Shown here one piece after another: positions 43,868 through 57,499 of a DNA stretch of 64,000 nucleotides. The notes beneath the pieces are model-generated. The model made no database searches and was not told the DNA's origin. It was given only the letters and a program-made list of their open reading frames with translations. The DNA lies in the NCBI GenBank assembly GCA_947561395.2, contig OX387193.1, positions 1,426,001 through 1,490,000 of the forward strand. The letters are read 5' to 3'. The position numbers were made by a program, and so were the translations under genes. Position 1 is the first letter of the stretch, and each line of letters opens with the position of its first letter. This DNA comes from Buxus sempervirens (taxonomy: Eukaryota > Streptophyta > Magnoliopsida > Buxales > Buxaceae).

Positions 43868-44612
43868 TCAAAAAGGATTTGGATACACAAACTGACCAAA
43901 TAATGCAATTTTACCCATAGAAGTTGGAATAAGATATTTTATTTATTTACTATTATTTTTTTATGTTGCTGTTGTTGTCTTGTTCTATAAAACACATCAC
44001 ATTAAGGTCATTGTTGTGAGGCCTAAAATTAAGTGAAGTTATAATAAACTAAACCCGGACAAAATCCATGAGTAAGGAGCATCACTAAATGCAATTAAGC
44101 CCCTAAATGTACTCAAGGCAATAAAGATATTTCAAATGTGTGAGACGGTTGATGATGATAATGGTGGGAGACAAATATAATGTGATTTGCAAGCACTGTA
44201 ACAAAATAACTGCGTATGAACATATGCAAACACAATACAACTTCTACATCAACACAGTTCAAGCTATATAATTTGGGAGTGCAATCAGCAAACAACCATC
44301 AAAAATACGTTTGCCTTTTCATTTTGAATTCAATCAAACAGGATTGATAAATTCAGATAACTATTACTTTTCTAGTGGACCATTAAATGCCATACACTTT
44401 TCCATGCTCTATGGCAGTTCATACAGAAGCTTACTAGCAATATATGATCACTATCTCATGCAAGATAAGAATGGATACGGATCGCATTATTATATTTCAA
44501 AATTGAAGACAAGTTCTAAAAACATGGAGAACCAAGACAGATAGAAGAATCCTTAAATGAAGAGAAAAAATGTGCATAAGGGCTCAGGGTGCAGGTATTG
44601 AAAAATAATTAC
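43868..44612. other. Rest of the KLCR intron
   Basis: AT-rich, no recognised feature other than a small frame at 44311-44544 without known similarity. Confidence 0.4.
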
Positions 44613-45332
44613 CTTCCTATGGCATCATATGTTGCTGCGAGATTGCTATACACACCGAGAGTGTCGGGATGACATGGTCCACACTCCTGCTCCAATATTC
44701 CCCTTGCTTCTTCAAACAACTCTGCAGCCTCATCTATTTTGTACAGCTGCACACAAGAGAGTCCCATCTGGTTCAACACAATTCCAAAGAAAGCTGATTT
44801 CCTTTCTCCACTGGCTCGAAGCTTCTCCACAGCACCCTCAAATGAGCTCCGCGCCTCTCCATACCTCCCAACCATGTAAAACATGACTCCCATATGAGAT
44901 TCTATCCCTGCAATTGTGCTACGCTGCCCTGGCATGTCCTCCAACAACTTCATTGCCTTCTGCAAGAGCTTTAGTGCCTCCTCAGGGTCACTTACAGCTT
45001 CGTAAATGGCCGCAATTTCATTCAACCCACTAGCAATCTCCTCTGAGGTGGTTCTAGGCACAGGTTTGGAGTGGATTCTCAGAGCACTCTCACAATAAGA
45101 TTTGGACTCTCTGAGTTTCCCGTCTTGTAGTAGAGGTCAGCAAGGCGAATAAAGACTGATGCAACAAAAGGATGGTTATCAACCTCGGTGGATTTAAAGA
45201 CTGTGAGAGCCTTCTGGTAGGAGAAAACAGCCTCATCAAAACGGCACAAGGACAAGTAAATGTCTCCAATGCTAACATCTATAGCCGCAACTTCGTTTTC
45301 TTGACCATTGGCAATCATTGCCACGCTGGAAA

Positions 45333-48100
45333 GAAAATTACTAAATCACAAAATTGAAAAATGAAAAAATCATTAAGGAAAAGATTTAAAATGTGAAAGG
45401 TAGCGTAAGAAGAGGTTAAAATTAAATGGAAAAATACAAGGTTTGCCGTATCAGTTTCTACGCTGTTTCACTATAATCCTGTCATGCCATTTCGTTCAAA
45501 TTTCAATGGCACACAATTCGGACTGCCTATGTATCTAATTTTGGGAACAAGCCGAGCCGTTGTTCGTATAGGCAATTTGAATTTGAATTTAATTTGATTT
45601 GTTTTTAATTGTGGCTAAACCCGATTATAAAATTGTTTGGGTTGTCTACGTAGCACGTACTCAATTTTGGGATCAAATCGAGCAACAGTTCAAAAAGCTA
45701 ATTTTAGTCTAAGTCGACCAAGATTGTTTGGGGCAAAAGGATCAACACCAAATTGGACCTTAGATAGTTTTGGATTTGGTTTAATTTGATTCCATTTCTA
45801 AAGTGTCGAACCAGAGAGATCCTGCTTTAGAATGGACTATTGAAGTATGGTTCTATTTAACCTTGAATGATTATCAGATAAGAATTCAAATTATGGGAAA
45901 AATGGATGTAGATGTAACTTAATCTTGACCAAAATTTTGATTTCGTAATTTTTTATTGAACATGATTTCAGCCGTTATTATGGGTTTTTATTTTGTATGG
46001 TATAAACCCATTCAAGGTCCTTGATATAAAACAACCCTTTGATTTTAAGTCTCTCAAAGCCCGTGGAATAATACTTGGTTCGGTTTATTCGTTTATAGTT
46101 GTGACTGAACCCGATTTTGAATTTCTTTGGGCTGCCTACGTACCCAATTTTGGGATCAAGCCTAGTTCAAAAAGGCATTTTGAGTTTGAATTTAAACTTG
46201 ATATGGTTTGTCTTTAATTGCGGCTGAACCCCATTTTATCCTTCTCGAGCTGCCTAGGTACCCAATTTTGGGAATAAGCCGAGCCGTTGTTTGTATTGGC
46301 AATTTGAATTTGATTTGATTTGTTTTTAATTGTGGCTAAACCCGATATTGAAATTGTTTGGGTTGCCTAAATAAAACGTACTCAATTTTGGGATCAAATT
46401 GAGCAATAGTTCAAAAGGCTAATTTTAGTCTAAGTCGATCAAAATTGTTTGGGGAAAAAGGTTCAACACCAAATTGGACCTTAGGTCATTTTGGATTCAG
46501 TTTAATTTGATTCCATTTCTAGAGCATCGGACCATAGAGATCCTGCTTTAGAATGGACTATTGAAGTATGGTTCTATTCAACCTTGAATGATTAGTCAGA
46601 TTTAGCCAATTTGGCAACTTCAACCATTGGAGGAACAATTTGATTTTGGTTATTTAAAAATATGAATTGTATGGGAGTCGGTTTGAGCCATCGGAGAAAT
46701 GGTTCAAAAGAACACAGTAATGAATGCCGGTCGCCCACTGCCTAGAAGCAGCAATGGCTCTCTCTTCTCCCACCCATCCCTCTTTCTCCCTTTCATCACT
46801 TCCCATCAATGTCTCCCACTCCCTTTCTCTATGTTCGTATCTCTCCAATAAGTTCAAGTTTTCTTTTCAAAGACCTCGCACAACAATATCGACGATATAC
46901 TGTCAATCTCATTGATATTTCAACCAGCACAAAGCGGCAAAATTTCGTCAATAGCGACCGCCAAAATTGTGGCATTCAGTGCTTAAGCTTTTCATTACAT
47001 AGCAAAAAAAAAAAAAAAAAACTTAAAGAAAAAGAAGATCCTAAAGAAAAGGATATATAAGAATGAAGAGACTCATACAACTTTAAGTATGCAAAAATAC
47101 CACAACTACAAAAACTAAATAAATATAAAATTATCAATTCCAAGAGATTTATAAACAGAGAAAATATAGCAATATTAAATTACAAAATACAAGAATGATT
47201 TTCTATCATTTAATAAATAGTTCCGGCCATGGAAGAAAATGTCACGTGGAAAAATAAATACAGAGAATACAGCAATATTAAATTACAAAAAAAGAATGAT
47301 TTTCTATTATTTAATAAATAGTTCTGGACATGGAAGAAAAAGTCTTGTGGAAAATACTAAAATTTTTGAAGAAATATCAATACACATAAAAGCATATGAT
47401 AATGACAAATAAAAATTGAATGGCAAAAGATAGGAAAGAAAATAAAAGATAAAAAAAAATTTCAATTACATGTGAAAACACCTTGACGAAAGAAAATTAC
47501 GGTAAAAAGGAAAAGAAAAATAAAATAAATTAGAAACAAAAAATAAGTAATATAAAGCTTATGCCGAACAAGAATAATGGAAAGTACTAAAATGAACTTA
47601 GGAACACAATGTGAATAAAATATCCAAAAAGAAACCTAAATTATAATAAATGAGGAATGAGAATATAAACTATTCCAAAACATGTAAAAATTAATAAAAG
47701 TACAAAATAGAAATAAATATCAAGAAATGCAATTAAATCAATTAGTACACAAATATAGAAAGTGAAAATAACAAAACACTATCAAAACAATAGCTTTAAA
47801 TAAGGCAAAATTAGGTTTCAATTATACTTTATAAAAATAAACTACGACAAGTTGATAGTTTCTAAAATAGCTCAAAAAAAATCATACTTTTAAAAATATT
47901 TTTAAAAACATGTGGCGGTCTACTGTTACAATTTTCACTTCGCTGACTTACCCCTTATAAGTCAATTTCCTAAATAGGTGCGTGCACTATGATGACATGC
48001 TGTGCTCCTTCGATAATGTAGTGTATTCCCTAGAACAGTATCGTGTTTGCCCTATGATAATGTGACGCATGCCCTACGATGATTCGGTGCGTAACTTAGA
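45333..48100. repeat. Repeat blocks C(end)-D-E-A-B, right-arm copy
   Basis: Collinear with 3830-6092 for C, D, E and A, and with 19376 onward for B. D block hairpins lie near 45523, 45645, 46131, 46250 and 46372. The A/B junction near 47895-47912 is uninterrupted and so is a second empty-site reference for the MULE at 962. It starts exactly beside the KLCR acceptor. Confidence 0.75.
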
Positions 48101-48129
48101 TAATGTAGTGGTTTACTATTAGAATTTTA

Positions 48130-50443
48130 TGAATGTACATGTATGTGTATTAACTTTTAAATGCCCAAGAAGCTCTAAATTTCTTACATGTAAATAGCAA
48201 AGGACTCACTAAAATTTCACGCAAACGCCAACCCATTAAATTATTCCTAACTCCTTTCCATCTCTTAAAGTTACTTGCAAGTGAATAATGTGGTCGAGCC
48301 AATAAGTCTCCTGCTGGCTGCTGTATACACATGATTTATTGATATTTGGCAGAACCAATGTAGAAAATGTTAGAAATTTGAAGGCAACCATTGACTGTTT
48401 TTGTGAAACTGCTGGTCATAAGCTGAATTTAGAAAAGTCTGATATGTTTTTGAGCCCTAGTTTAGAAGGTAAAGACAAAGGCAAGATTGCAAGGCTTTTT
48501 GAAATTAAGCCTACCAAAAAGCCTAGCAAATACTTGGACATTCCTACTCCTCTCAACTCTCCCAAAATCAGCAACTTTAGAGAGCTTATTGAGAAAATTA
48601 TTAAAAAGCTTGCTGGATGGAAAGCCAAGACCATAACTCAAGCTGGGAGGGTCACCCTCATAAACGCTTCTTTGATAAGCACCTCCCAGTTCCCTATGGA
48701 TAGCCTTAAGATGCCCTGTGCTGTAACAGATATCATAGGCAAAGAAGCCAGAAAGTTTTTCTAGTACAAGCATAACAAGGACAGAACTCTGCCTGCTATT
48801 TGTTGAGAGAAACTGTGTTTACTAAAAGGCTCGGGGGTTTGAACATTAGAGTTAGTAGGAAATTTAACTTGGTAATGTTTGCCAAAATGCATGGTATTTC
48901 GCTACCAATGATGACAAACTCTGGGTCAGATCGTTCAAAGCTAAGTACTGCCATGAGATGGATTTCTTAAGTGTTCTGGTTAAATAAAACACATCTTGGT
49001 TTTGGAAGCAGCTGTGTCATACCATCATACCAGAGAGTTTTTAAGATTGGGCAGAGGTTGGATTATTGCAAATGGACAATCCATTGACATCACTGATAAT
49101 AGATGATTGAAGCAAGTGAATGTTGTACCCCCTAATTCCAGTGAAAACATCAAAGTTGCTAAATTGATTATTCAAGAATCCAGATGTTGGGATCAAGGTA
49201 AACTTGCTGGTTTGTGGGCAGTGCAAGAGGTGGAGCAGATCAAGACTATTCCAATTAAAAAAAGAATCAATCATGATAGAAAGTCTATCTGGGCTGCGAC
49301 TTTTTCTGGTAAATACACAGTCACCTCAACTTATCGTTTGTTAACAGAACCTCGTCAAAAAAATATGGATGACAAAAGCTGGCTCAAGATGTGGCATCTT
49401 CCATGCCCTCAGAAGATAAAGTTCTTCATGTGGAAACAGTTACAAGGAGCCAATCCCCCAAATGACCTGTTATCAAGTAGATTGGGAGTCCCCCCAGAAG
49501 CCTTTTGTTGTGTGATGGTAATCAGGAATCAAATAACCATCTCTTTCTTTATTGCGATTTTATTCGTGCATTATGGTTTGGTGCTACAGGTGGATTTGTT
49601 CCAAATTCCAATCAGGGACTATTGTGCAAAGAGTGGTTTTTTTATTATCTTATAAAGATGGATATAGCATGAGAGACCCCAATCAGACACATTTCAGCAG
49701 CTTGGGCAAACATTTGTTGGGCTATTCGGCTAACCCGGAACAAGGTAATCTTTGAGAACATTACCCCATCCATAGACTCATCTTTGGCTTTGTTTCGTGT
49801 GTTACAGGAGGACTCAATTACTCTATCAAACAAAGAAAATAGTAGTACCAAAGTCAGAAAACAGGAGCTGCTGTGTAGATGGAAGAGACCAAGGGAGAGT
49901 TGGGTTAGCTAAATGTGGATGGTGCAGCCAGAGGATGTCCAAGTCCAGCTGCAATAGGTTCTATCGTAAGGGTTGCGGATGGCAGAATTCTTGGAGATTT
50001 AGCTCACAATATTGGCAAAACAACTTCTCTTGTGGCAGAGGCCCATGCTTTGGGGGAAGGCATTAAACTTGCCAGATTTCTAAAATGCAGTACAGTCTGG
50101 ATCAAAGTGATTCTATGGTGCTGGTGGAGAGCTTCAAGAGTCAAGATAAACACCCTTGGAAAATAGCCGGTTTGTTGGATGAAGCCATTTCATTATGCTC
50201 GTCTTCCTCTGATTTTCGTTTTTCTTATTCCTTTAGAGAGGCCAACACACGTGCTGATCAGTTGGCGAATTTTGGATCAGATTTTTGGTCATGCTGATGG
50301 TTAAAAAGCTATCCTAGGAGATCCATTCCGCTGTTCTTGCGGATTGTTTGGGATGCTCCACTCCTAGATACTCTTGTAACATTCCTCCTCCTGATTAATA
50401 CAATCTAATTCTTTGTTTTTCGCACCAAAAAAAAAAAAAATAC
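48130..50443 (+). mobile_element. L1-type LINE, 2.3-kb 3' part: RT end, zf-RVT, RNase H, poly(A)
   Basis: From 48335 the plus strand reads HDLLIFGRTNVENVRNLKAT (RT palm, after the site of the FADD box, here altered), KLNLEKSDMFLSP, KKPSKYL, ELIEKIIKKLAGWKAKT and QAGRVTLINASL. Next comes a decayed stretch, then the zf-RVT domain (KSIWAATFSGKYTVTSTYRL; WLKMWHLPCPQKIKFFMWKQ) and RNase H (VDGAARGCPSPAAIGSI; REANTRADQLANFGSD). The poly(A) ends at about 50443. Frameshifts (one at GGTTAGCTAAATG, 49906) kill it. The first 200 bases have an open minus frame containing MGWRLREILVSPLLFT, similar to the upstream RT box RQGDPLSPLLF, suggesting an inverted 5' part. Confidence 0.85.
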
Positions 50444-51487
50444 TTGGAAAACCTTTCAACTTTATAAAATGAATCTAAACCTCTCCATCTAGAACCTTCA
50501 TGAACAACTTATCTATAGCTCCCAAATCACTTTAACCGGATAACATGGATTTTTCCTCTTAACACATTTAAATAGCTCATCAAACATAACGGCTCTCCTA
50601 GCTCTTCAACAACCCTCACCAACAATAGACCTAACCATTCTACTTTCATCCTTCGAAATCTAGTCCACGCCCTTCCAATCAGTCTATTTCATAACCAATC
50701 ATCTCTCAACCAAATTAACCTTTAAACCATTATCAATTCTTCATTTCCCACGCCAAACAAAACCCGAATTAATCACTAAATTCGGCACTAAAGTAGCAAC
50801 CATACATACTTAATTTCCCCCCATTAGAATCTTTATTAAGGCCCCTTATTTCCTCCATGTAACAAAATATTATCAACCATTTATTTATGAAAATTTCAGA
50901 CCTCTACAACTCCCAATAGCCACCCAAATACGTGTTGTCCTGATTCACATTTACCTACTTAATAACCCTTTCCATGCTTACCCTGTGTTTATTTAGGCTC
51001 CTTATATCCTCGTTGACCAAACTCTCATCAATATACTTCGGCCAGAACATCAACCAACCCAACATGACCCAACATTTTGATCCCCATTAAGCTAATCCAT
51101 TCACATTCTACCACCTTCCAGATTAACCCATATTGCACCAAAAAGTTTCATCCAAAAACACCTGATAGGTTGCACCCAACATCCTACTGCACCTGAAATA
51201 GTAACCAAATGACTTTCTATTCACATACACACTGAGGACAAACAACACAACAATGGCCACTCCATTGTTTTTCCCTTTCCTTTTCCATGAAATCACCAGC
51301 TGTCTAAACAGCCAACAACCACCATCCTAGCAAAAAATCTAAGCCTTATATTGCTCGTAATATTGCCCAACACAACATCTACGGAACACCTCCCAAAATT
51401 CCTCTAAATCACCTTTCTAAAATACACTTATAATCTGTCTATTTTTGGGATCTTCAACGCCCCAAAGGAGCTGTAATAGCTCCATTG
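50444..51487. repeat. Repeat block M, copy 2
   Basis: Close match to 10801-11872, beginning immediately after the L1 poly(A) in both places, which shows that the duplication included the LINE insertion. Confidence 0.7.
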
Positions 51488-52290
51488 CACAGGAGTATAG
51501 AAGAAACTTTATATTGCATAACACATTGATTTCTAAATCTGCAACAGAAAGGTTAGGCATGGCAAATGGTAACCACAAATAAAATGCATGAAGCAAGGTG
51601 ATAAAAGTTTACAAATAAAAGAGATGAAAACAAACCATGTTTGTTGGTCTTCTATCCACCATCTTTATTTTCTTTCGTTCAACAAACATTTCCTCTCACA
51701 TAGCCTTCAATTTGCTGGTCTTTTTCTCACTCAGCCCTAACGTTCAAGTATGTACAGCTATACTTCATGTTTTAATTTGTATTTCTAGAAAAAAAATTCA
51801 GTGAATTATTCACATTTTCCTTTATGAATTGGAACGAAAAAAAATGTCAGACAAGTTCTAAATTCTGTCGTTATCCCACTTATATTTGATGTATTTTAGT
51901 CTGCATCAAGTTTTTTTTACTAGTGTGCCTATTTTACAACATGTATTTGATTTCATAATAATTTGCTAATGTTTTCGTTTATATGTTTTAAAACACTAAT
52001 TATTTGCTAATTTACAAACACCTGTCGCCCGTTTAAAAAAGTTCCTGCTTGAGGCTGCAGCAGTTTATTGTGGATTTATTGTCAAAGATCAGGGACTCAT
52101 TAGTTCATTTCCCTATTGTACTTGTTCAAGCAAAACATGTTAGCGCATTAAAACAAAAATTAAACAAAAGAAAGACCCCCGTTTAAAGAATTTTTTTGTT
52201 ATAACATCCCCTGTATACATTCTTTGGGAAGGCCTGCTGCAAAGATTTTTTGGCAGGTTATACATTAAGGATCCATCATCAACAGTCTAA
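51488..52290. repeat. Repeat block N, copy 2
   Basis: Matches 12235-13030. The 360-bp spacer that separates M and N in the left arm is missing here. Confidence 0.7.
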
Positions 52291-53215
52291 GGTGCTCAGT
52301 GAAATCAGCAATTAGAAGAATGTTGCCCCCCCTCCCTCCTTTTCTTTCGCCCTTTCCTACCTATTATATTTGTATTCCACTACTTAAAGAAGAATTGATC
52401 CTTGGTTCCTAGTGCTTCTTAAAATAACTACAAGGCTGCTGCTCTCTGCAAAACAGTAACCTTTCTTGGATGGCTAATGATTTTCTACATCATTGATTAA
52501 AATTTAAACCTTAAGAAGCAAAATTCTCCTTCAAGTTAGATAACGCCAATGCCAGACTGTTATTTGAGATTGAAAATTGCATTTTATCTTCTTATAACTT
52601 CTGTCCATCATATTCCTAACCTTACAGTCTTTAATTTCAATGCTTGTTAACAGAAACACAATAAACTGAACACAAAACAAAAGAAATTAGATGATCTGGT
52701 TACTAAAACATGCCACTGACAACAGCATATGCTTTAGCCAACACACACATATACATCAACCTTATTATCTAATTTTATTTCTCCAGATTGTACCAAAATT
52801 TGTCATAATATTTGACAACTGTGGATGGTATTTTCTGATTTCAAATCATATCACTTAGTGTACATAAAGTGAAGCGTAAATCTGAAAAGCTCACCGAACA
52901 TACGGATTCTGAATTTTATGATGTCATTTGACGAGTTGTTTGCACACAAAAAAAAGTGGGGGTAGGTTGCTTAATTTTGAAACATCAATCTCTATCTTTT
53001 CCCCAAATTTGCCTAATTGGGCAAACCATATTTTGTATTCTCTTGCAGGCAAAGAAATGCAAAGTCAACTTCCTACAAGGGTAAAATTATAAAACACAAC
53101 AGAAATGGTAAAGTTATAAAATAAAAATAAAAATTTCAAAATTTCTTCAACAAAAACACTAAATTCAAAGAAAATTAAAGATCAATTCAGTGGGGAAAAA
53201 CGTAAAATTATACAT
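52291..53215. other. Right-arm-specific stretch, nothing recognised
   Basis: Replaces the GGT-rich minisatellite of the left arm. AT-rich apart from a short CT run (52325-52350). No coding frame or repeat partner noticed. Confidence 0.4.
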
Positions 53216-54045
53216 TAAGGTAGGTGCATTTCAAAACACTTTTACAAGCACTAAAATACATTTTATATGGGAGCCAATATAATGAATGAGTGTACTAGTA
53301 CTTTAATAGGACACAAAAGAGAATGAGTAATGGGTTTTGAAATTTATTTTATGTTGGAAAATATCAAAACAAATAGAACTAAAAAAGATAAATAAGCCTA
53401 AAAGCTTAATAAAAAAGAAAAAATAGAGACATTTATACAAAAGAACATGAAAAAAGAAGCTTAATTATATAATTTTTTTTAAAGAGGCATTAAACAGAGA
53501 AAAAAAAGAAAAAGAAAAACATAGCTACATAATAATCAATACACCTAACAATAAATCAAAATAGAAAAAGCAAACAAATACAAATAAATTCAACAAATGA
53601 AATAAGCAAAAAGACAAATAAGGGCATATAGAAAATTAGAAAATCACAAAACTGAAAATGAATAAATCGTTAAGGAAAAGATTTAAAAAGTGAAAGGTAG
53701 AGTAAGACATGTTAAAATTGAATGGTAAAATACAAGGATTTCCGCGCAGCCAAAAGTGGAAATTTAGGTATTTTTCTTTATTAGTATTAGAAATAATAAT
53801 ATTTTTATGTTATATATATACACACAACACACACACAAACTCACATACATATATTTACATTCTATATATGATAAATATATAATGCATACTTATATTTATT
53901 AAATATAAATATTTGTATTCATATTTATACACTTATTTATATTATACATATTTATTATGTGTAACAGTATAATATATAAAAATGAGATATTATTATATTC
54001 ATATAAATTAAATATTTAAACTTAAATATATTCATGTATAAAGAA
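53216..54045. repeat. Repeat blocks C and T, right-arm copies
   Basis: 53216-53740 matches block C (3421-3935); 53761-54045 matches block T (13351-13620), including TATATATATACACACA. Confidence 0.7.
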
Positions 54046-56345
54046 CCAAAAACTATGTCATTTATATAAAAGTGATGACCTTGATGTCTATCTCGGGAAT
54101 GACACCCAAAAGCCCACACCAAAGAGCAGAGCCCAGCACCAGCTTTCTCAGGCTTTCTTGGATGATGAAGGGCAAACAATAGGTATGCCACCTCCTCCCT
54201 CCTCCTCTCTCGTATCCCTCTCGTTTGTTTCTCTTCTTTTTTGTTTTCAAACAATGCATGAAGTAGGAAGCTGAGGATTTACGCACCCCTGCCACCTTCC
54301 CTCCTGACTCTTCTCGCTCTCCATTTCTTTTTTCAACCCCTCTTCTCTTTCTCAAGAAACAAAGGTTTGAACGAGAGGTGTAGGCAAGATATATGACCAC
54401 CACCCTTCTCCTCCCCGACCCTCTTTTCGTCTCTCTTCTATGAGTTGTCTTTGTAATATTTTTTTTAGGCAAAGAAGAGGACCAAAAACTAGCACGCCTT
54501 CCTTGCTCCCCTAATTTGTCTCAACAGGTTTAGCACAACACAGGCAAAAATTTCCGACGGGCGGTTGAAAACCTCTCCTAATTAAAACAAATCATGAAAT
54601 TTCTCACATTTCAACTACGGAATGAGCGGCACCAGCACCATGTGCCTTTAATTTCGCTAATTTCATAATATATTTTAGTGGAACACGAAACCAGTGGTTT
54701 CAGTGCACTTCTAGTCAAGAGAGGTGAACCTTGGCAGCATACATCAAATATAGCAAAACAATAAAGATACTTATTATGCTTTTCATTATATATGAAATGA
54801 AAACCAACAAAGGAAAATAATAAATATTTACTTAAAATTTAAAATAAAAAAATGCAAAATAAAAACATTAATGAATAATAAAAAATGTAACATAGTTCAA
54901 TTGTAACGAAATCACATAAAAACAAATGAACATACGAAAATCAAATAAATAAAATCAACGAAAAAGACAATGCGCTTAAAGAAAATTTTTGAATTGTAAA
55001 AGTGAAAATGAATAAAAGATTAAAAAGCAAAAATTAGAAAGGGAAACATATGACTAGAACAACAATATAAAAAAAACACAAATATCTCACCAAACTATGA
55101 ACCAAGAAAACTCAAAACAGAAACTTGAATGAAAATCGAATCAAACCAAGACTATATAAATCAAATTAAACAAGTTCAAATCTGTAAACCTTAAGATAAT
55201 AAAGAAAGAAATATAAACATTCAACTAAACGAAGTTTAGAAAGAAACCTAACCAGACTACATTTTCAACTTCCTGTCATACCTTAAAGAAAAAAAAGAAA
55301 GGAAATTGTAAATATCCTTATTTGTATTTTTACGTTTTAATCTGTTTTCATATATTTTTATCGTGATTTACCATTTTCACTTATTCTGTTACGTTCTTCT
55401 TATCACTTTAGCTTTTCAATTTAGGCTGATTTTCTTAATTAATCACAATAAATATTTAAATTTCTTTTTCATTACGCTTTGAACACGTTTATCCGTTTAA
55501 TTTTAGTGATTTTGACTTTCTATTTAGATTTCTTATACACTCGTTTTAGTATACTTCTATATTTATATTCTTCACCAAGTTTAACCCATATTTGGGCTTT
55601 TTTATCGAGCTTTAGTATAAATTAGATTTCAATCTTCATACCGTTGTCCTTTGTGTTTTCTTTTTCTTTAAGATATGACAGGAAGTTTAATAATCATTTA
55701 AATTTACTTGTTATCTTTTACCAATGAATTTTAAAGAAATCAGTCAAAACGGCAAACTTCGAGAATGTATAAATTATACTAAATCGAAAAAGTGATAAAA
55801 GAATAAATAATAGAATATTAAAAAAAAAAAAAGGATAGATATGAGAAGATCAAGGACATAAAAAAATTTATAAAAAATATTTAATAAACTTGTCGTTATA
55901 TATAATGAAATAAAATGAAAGGAAAGAGGTAATTAAGAACAAAATCAAATTCAAAACATATCAATAAAACAAAAAAAAATACACATTGAAGCAAATGTGA
56001 ATAAAAATAAATAAGCATTTGCGACACAAACTTAAGAAAAAGAAAATTAAGTTAAAAATCCCAATCAATGACCACAAATCACAGAAAAATCAGGAACAAA
56101 GTTAAATCACAAAGGAAATTTGCAAAAGCAAATCAAACTAAATAGGCCAAAAAGCCAAAAAAATGAATATTGAAAATTACTTAATAAAAAAAGCAAAAAA
56201 TGAATAAATCATTCAAAAAAAATATTAAAAAAAAGCGATATGTACGAGAATGACATGTTAAAATTAAATTCTGAAAGACATCCAATAATATAAATGAATA
56301 ATTATTAACCTTTTTATCAAATATTTACAGAATCAAAAATAAAGA
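54046..56345. repeat. Repeat block R, copy 4
   Basis: Same layout; near-palindrome 54677-54710, in which both arms are changed (AGTGG on the left, GCACT on the right); T-rich cassette about 55271-55684. The first 450 bases are closest to copy 1. Confidence 0.7.
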
Positions 56346-56349
56346 AGAA

Positions 56350-57110
56350 TGGAAAATAATTTGCATAACATATTGATTTCTAAATCTGCAACAGAAAGGT
56401 TAGGCATGGCAAATGGCAACCACAAATAAAATGCATGAAGCAAGGTGGTAAAAGTTTACAAATAAAAGAGACGAAAACAAACCATGTTTGTTGGTCTTCT
56501 ATCCACCATCTTTATTTTCTTTCGTTCAATAAACATTTCCTCTCACATACCCTTCAATTTGCTGGTATTTTTCTCACTCGACCCTAACGTTCAAGTCAAT
56601 ACGTAGTTCAATTGCGCGTTTTGGGTTTGAATTTGAATTGGGTCACTAGGATCCGATTTTAGGTTTGATTTGACTTGAACCGTATAGGAAACTGTTTGAT
56701 TTGGTTTCAATTATTTGGACCATAAAGATCCGGTTTGGATTTGGTTTGATTTTGAAAATTTGAACCATAGAAGAAATGGTTTGAGTTTGGTCTATTTGGA
56801 AGTATAGATTGTATGGGAACCGGTTCGGACTGGTTTAGTTGTTTGGTTTATGCAAGGCTTGGTTTGGGTTGGCTTAATGATATGACTTGCATATGTTTGG
56901 GTCAATTTGGCACATACTTGTAAGGATTTGGTTTAATGTGGGGGACTTGAGAAAGATTTTTGGTTCAACTTGTAGAATTTGGGTTTGATTTGAAAAGCTT
57001 TGAAAGCGTTAGGTATTTTTGGGAATTTCTCGAAATTTTTCTGAGGTCAAATTGGACTGAAATTAGGCAAAAATGCTTGATTTGAAGGTTTTTGGGCGAA
57101 TTGGGTCCAT
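56350..57110. repeat. Partial N block joined to a partial G block
   Basis: 56350-56594 matches the start of block N. At CAAGTCAATACGTAG (56593) it switches to the later part of block G, matching 16828 onward. The join falls inside the second hairpin motif of G, in the shared word GTTCAAGT, which suggests a recombination using short homology. Confidence 0.65.
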
Positions 57111-57499
57111 GGTCTAGATCGTATCCATGCCCACAGGCGCACGAGGGTCTGGCATGAGCATGCGGGCCGCGGATGGGCTTGCTTGACCCGTGCGCAAGTC
57201 TAAGGCGCGCGGGCCACGATAAGCGATCTTGGTATATGCGTTTCGGACTTGAGTGCATGGGCTTGCACCGCCTTTTTTTGGGGCCGGACCTGGGGAGCGC
57301 GGGTGCTGCCTTGGCAAGTTGGGCTAATGATTGGGCGTGGCCCACGAGCGCTGGGCTCGTGCCTGGGCATGGCCCATGGCGCCCTAGATGTATCCCAGCC
57401 AACCCTTTTGGCCAGAAACCTCCCCTACACAGCCAATCTAGAAAACAAATTATGCCTAAGTGCGACCATAACGCAGCAGGCGCTCCCGAGCGGCCCAAA

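Larger units (their letters stand above)
42278..45327 (-). pseudogene. Relic of a kinesin light chain-related (KLCR) gene, last two exons
   Basis: KLCR proteins are TPR proteins on plant microtubules and the plasma-membrane cortex. Exon 45327-44613, after a CTTTCCAG acceptor, encodes TPR helices: AMIANGQENEVAAIDVSIGD, RFDEAVFSYQKALTVF, EEALKLLQKAMKLLED, MGVMFYMVGRYGEARSSFEG and LNQMGLSCVQLYKIDEAAEL, ending AAT YDAIGR at a GTAATT donor. Exon 42510-42278 reads VEDSIEILEYILKTREEKLG, then LLKEAGRSRNRKAKSLENLL, and ends RWSGLGFRT with TGA. A 1-base loss near 45119 and a 2-base loss near 42438 break the frame, and upstream exons are replaced by block C at 45333. The 2.1-kb intron holds LINE, microsatellite and 288-bp module insertions. 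Two frameshifts make assembly error unlikely, though raw reads would settle it. Confidence 0.85.

Noticed and set aside
48339..50166. Active LINE
   Set aside because: Several frameshifts, a damaged RT catalytic box and no endonuclease domain exclude activity.
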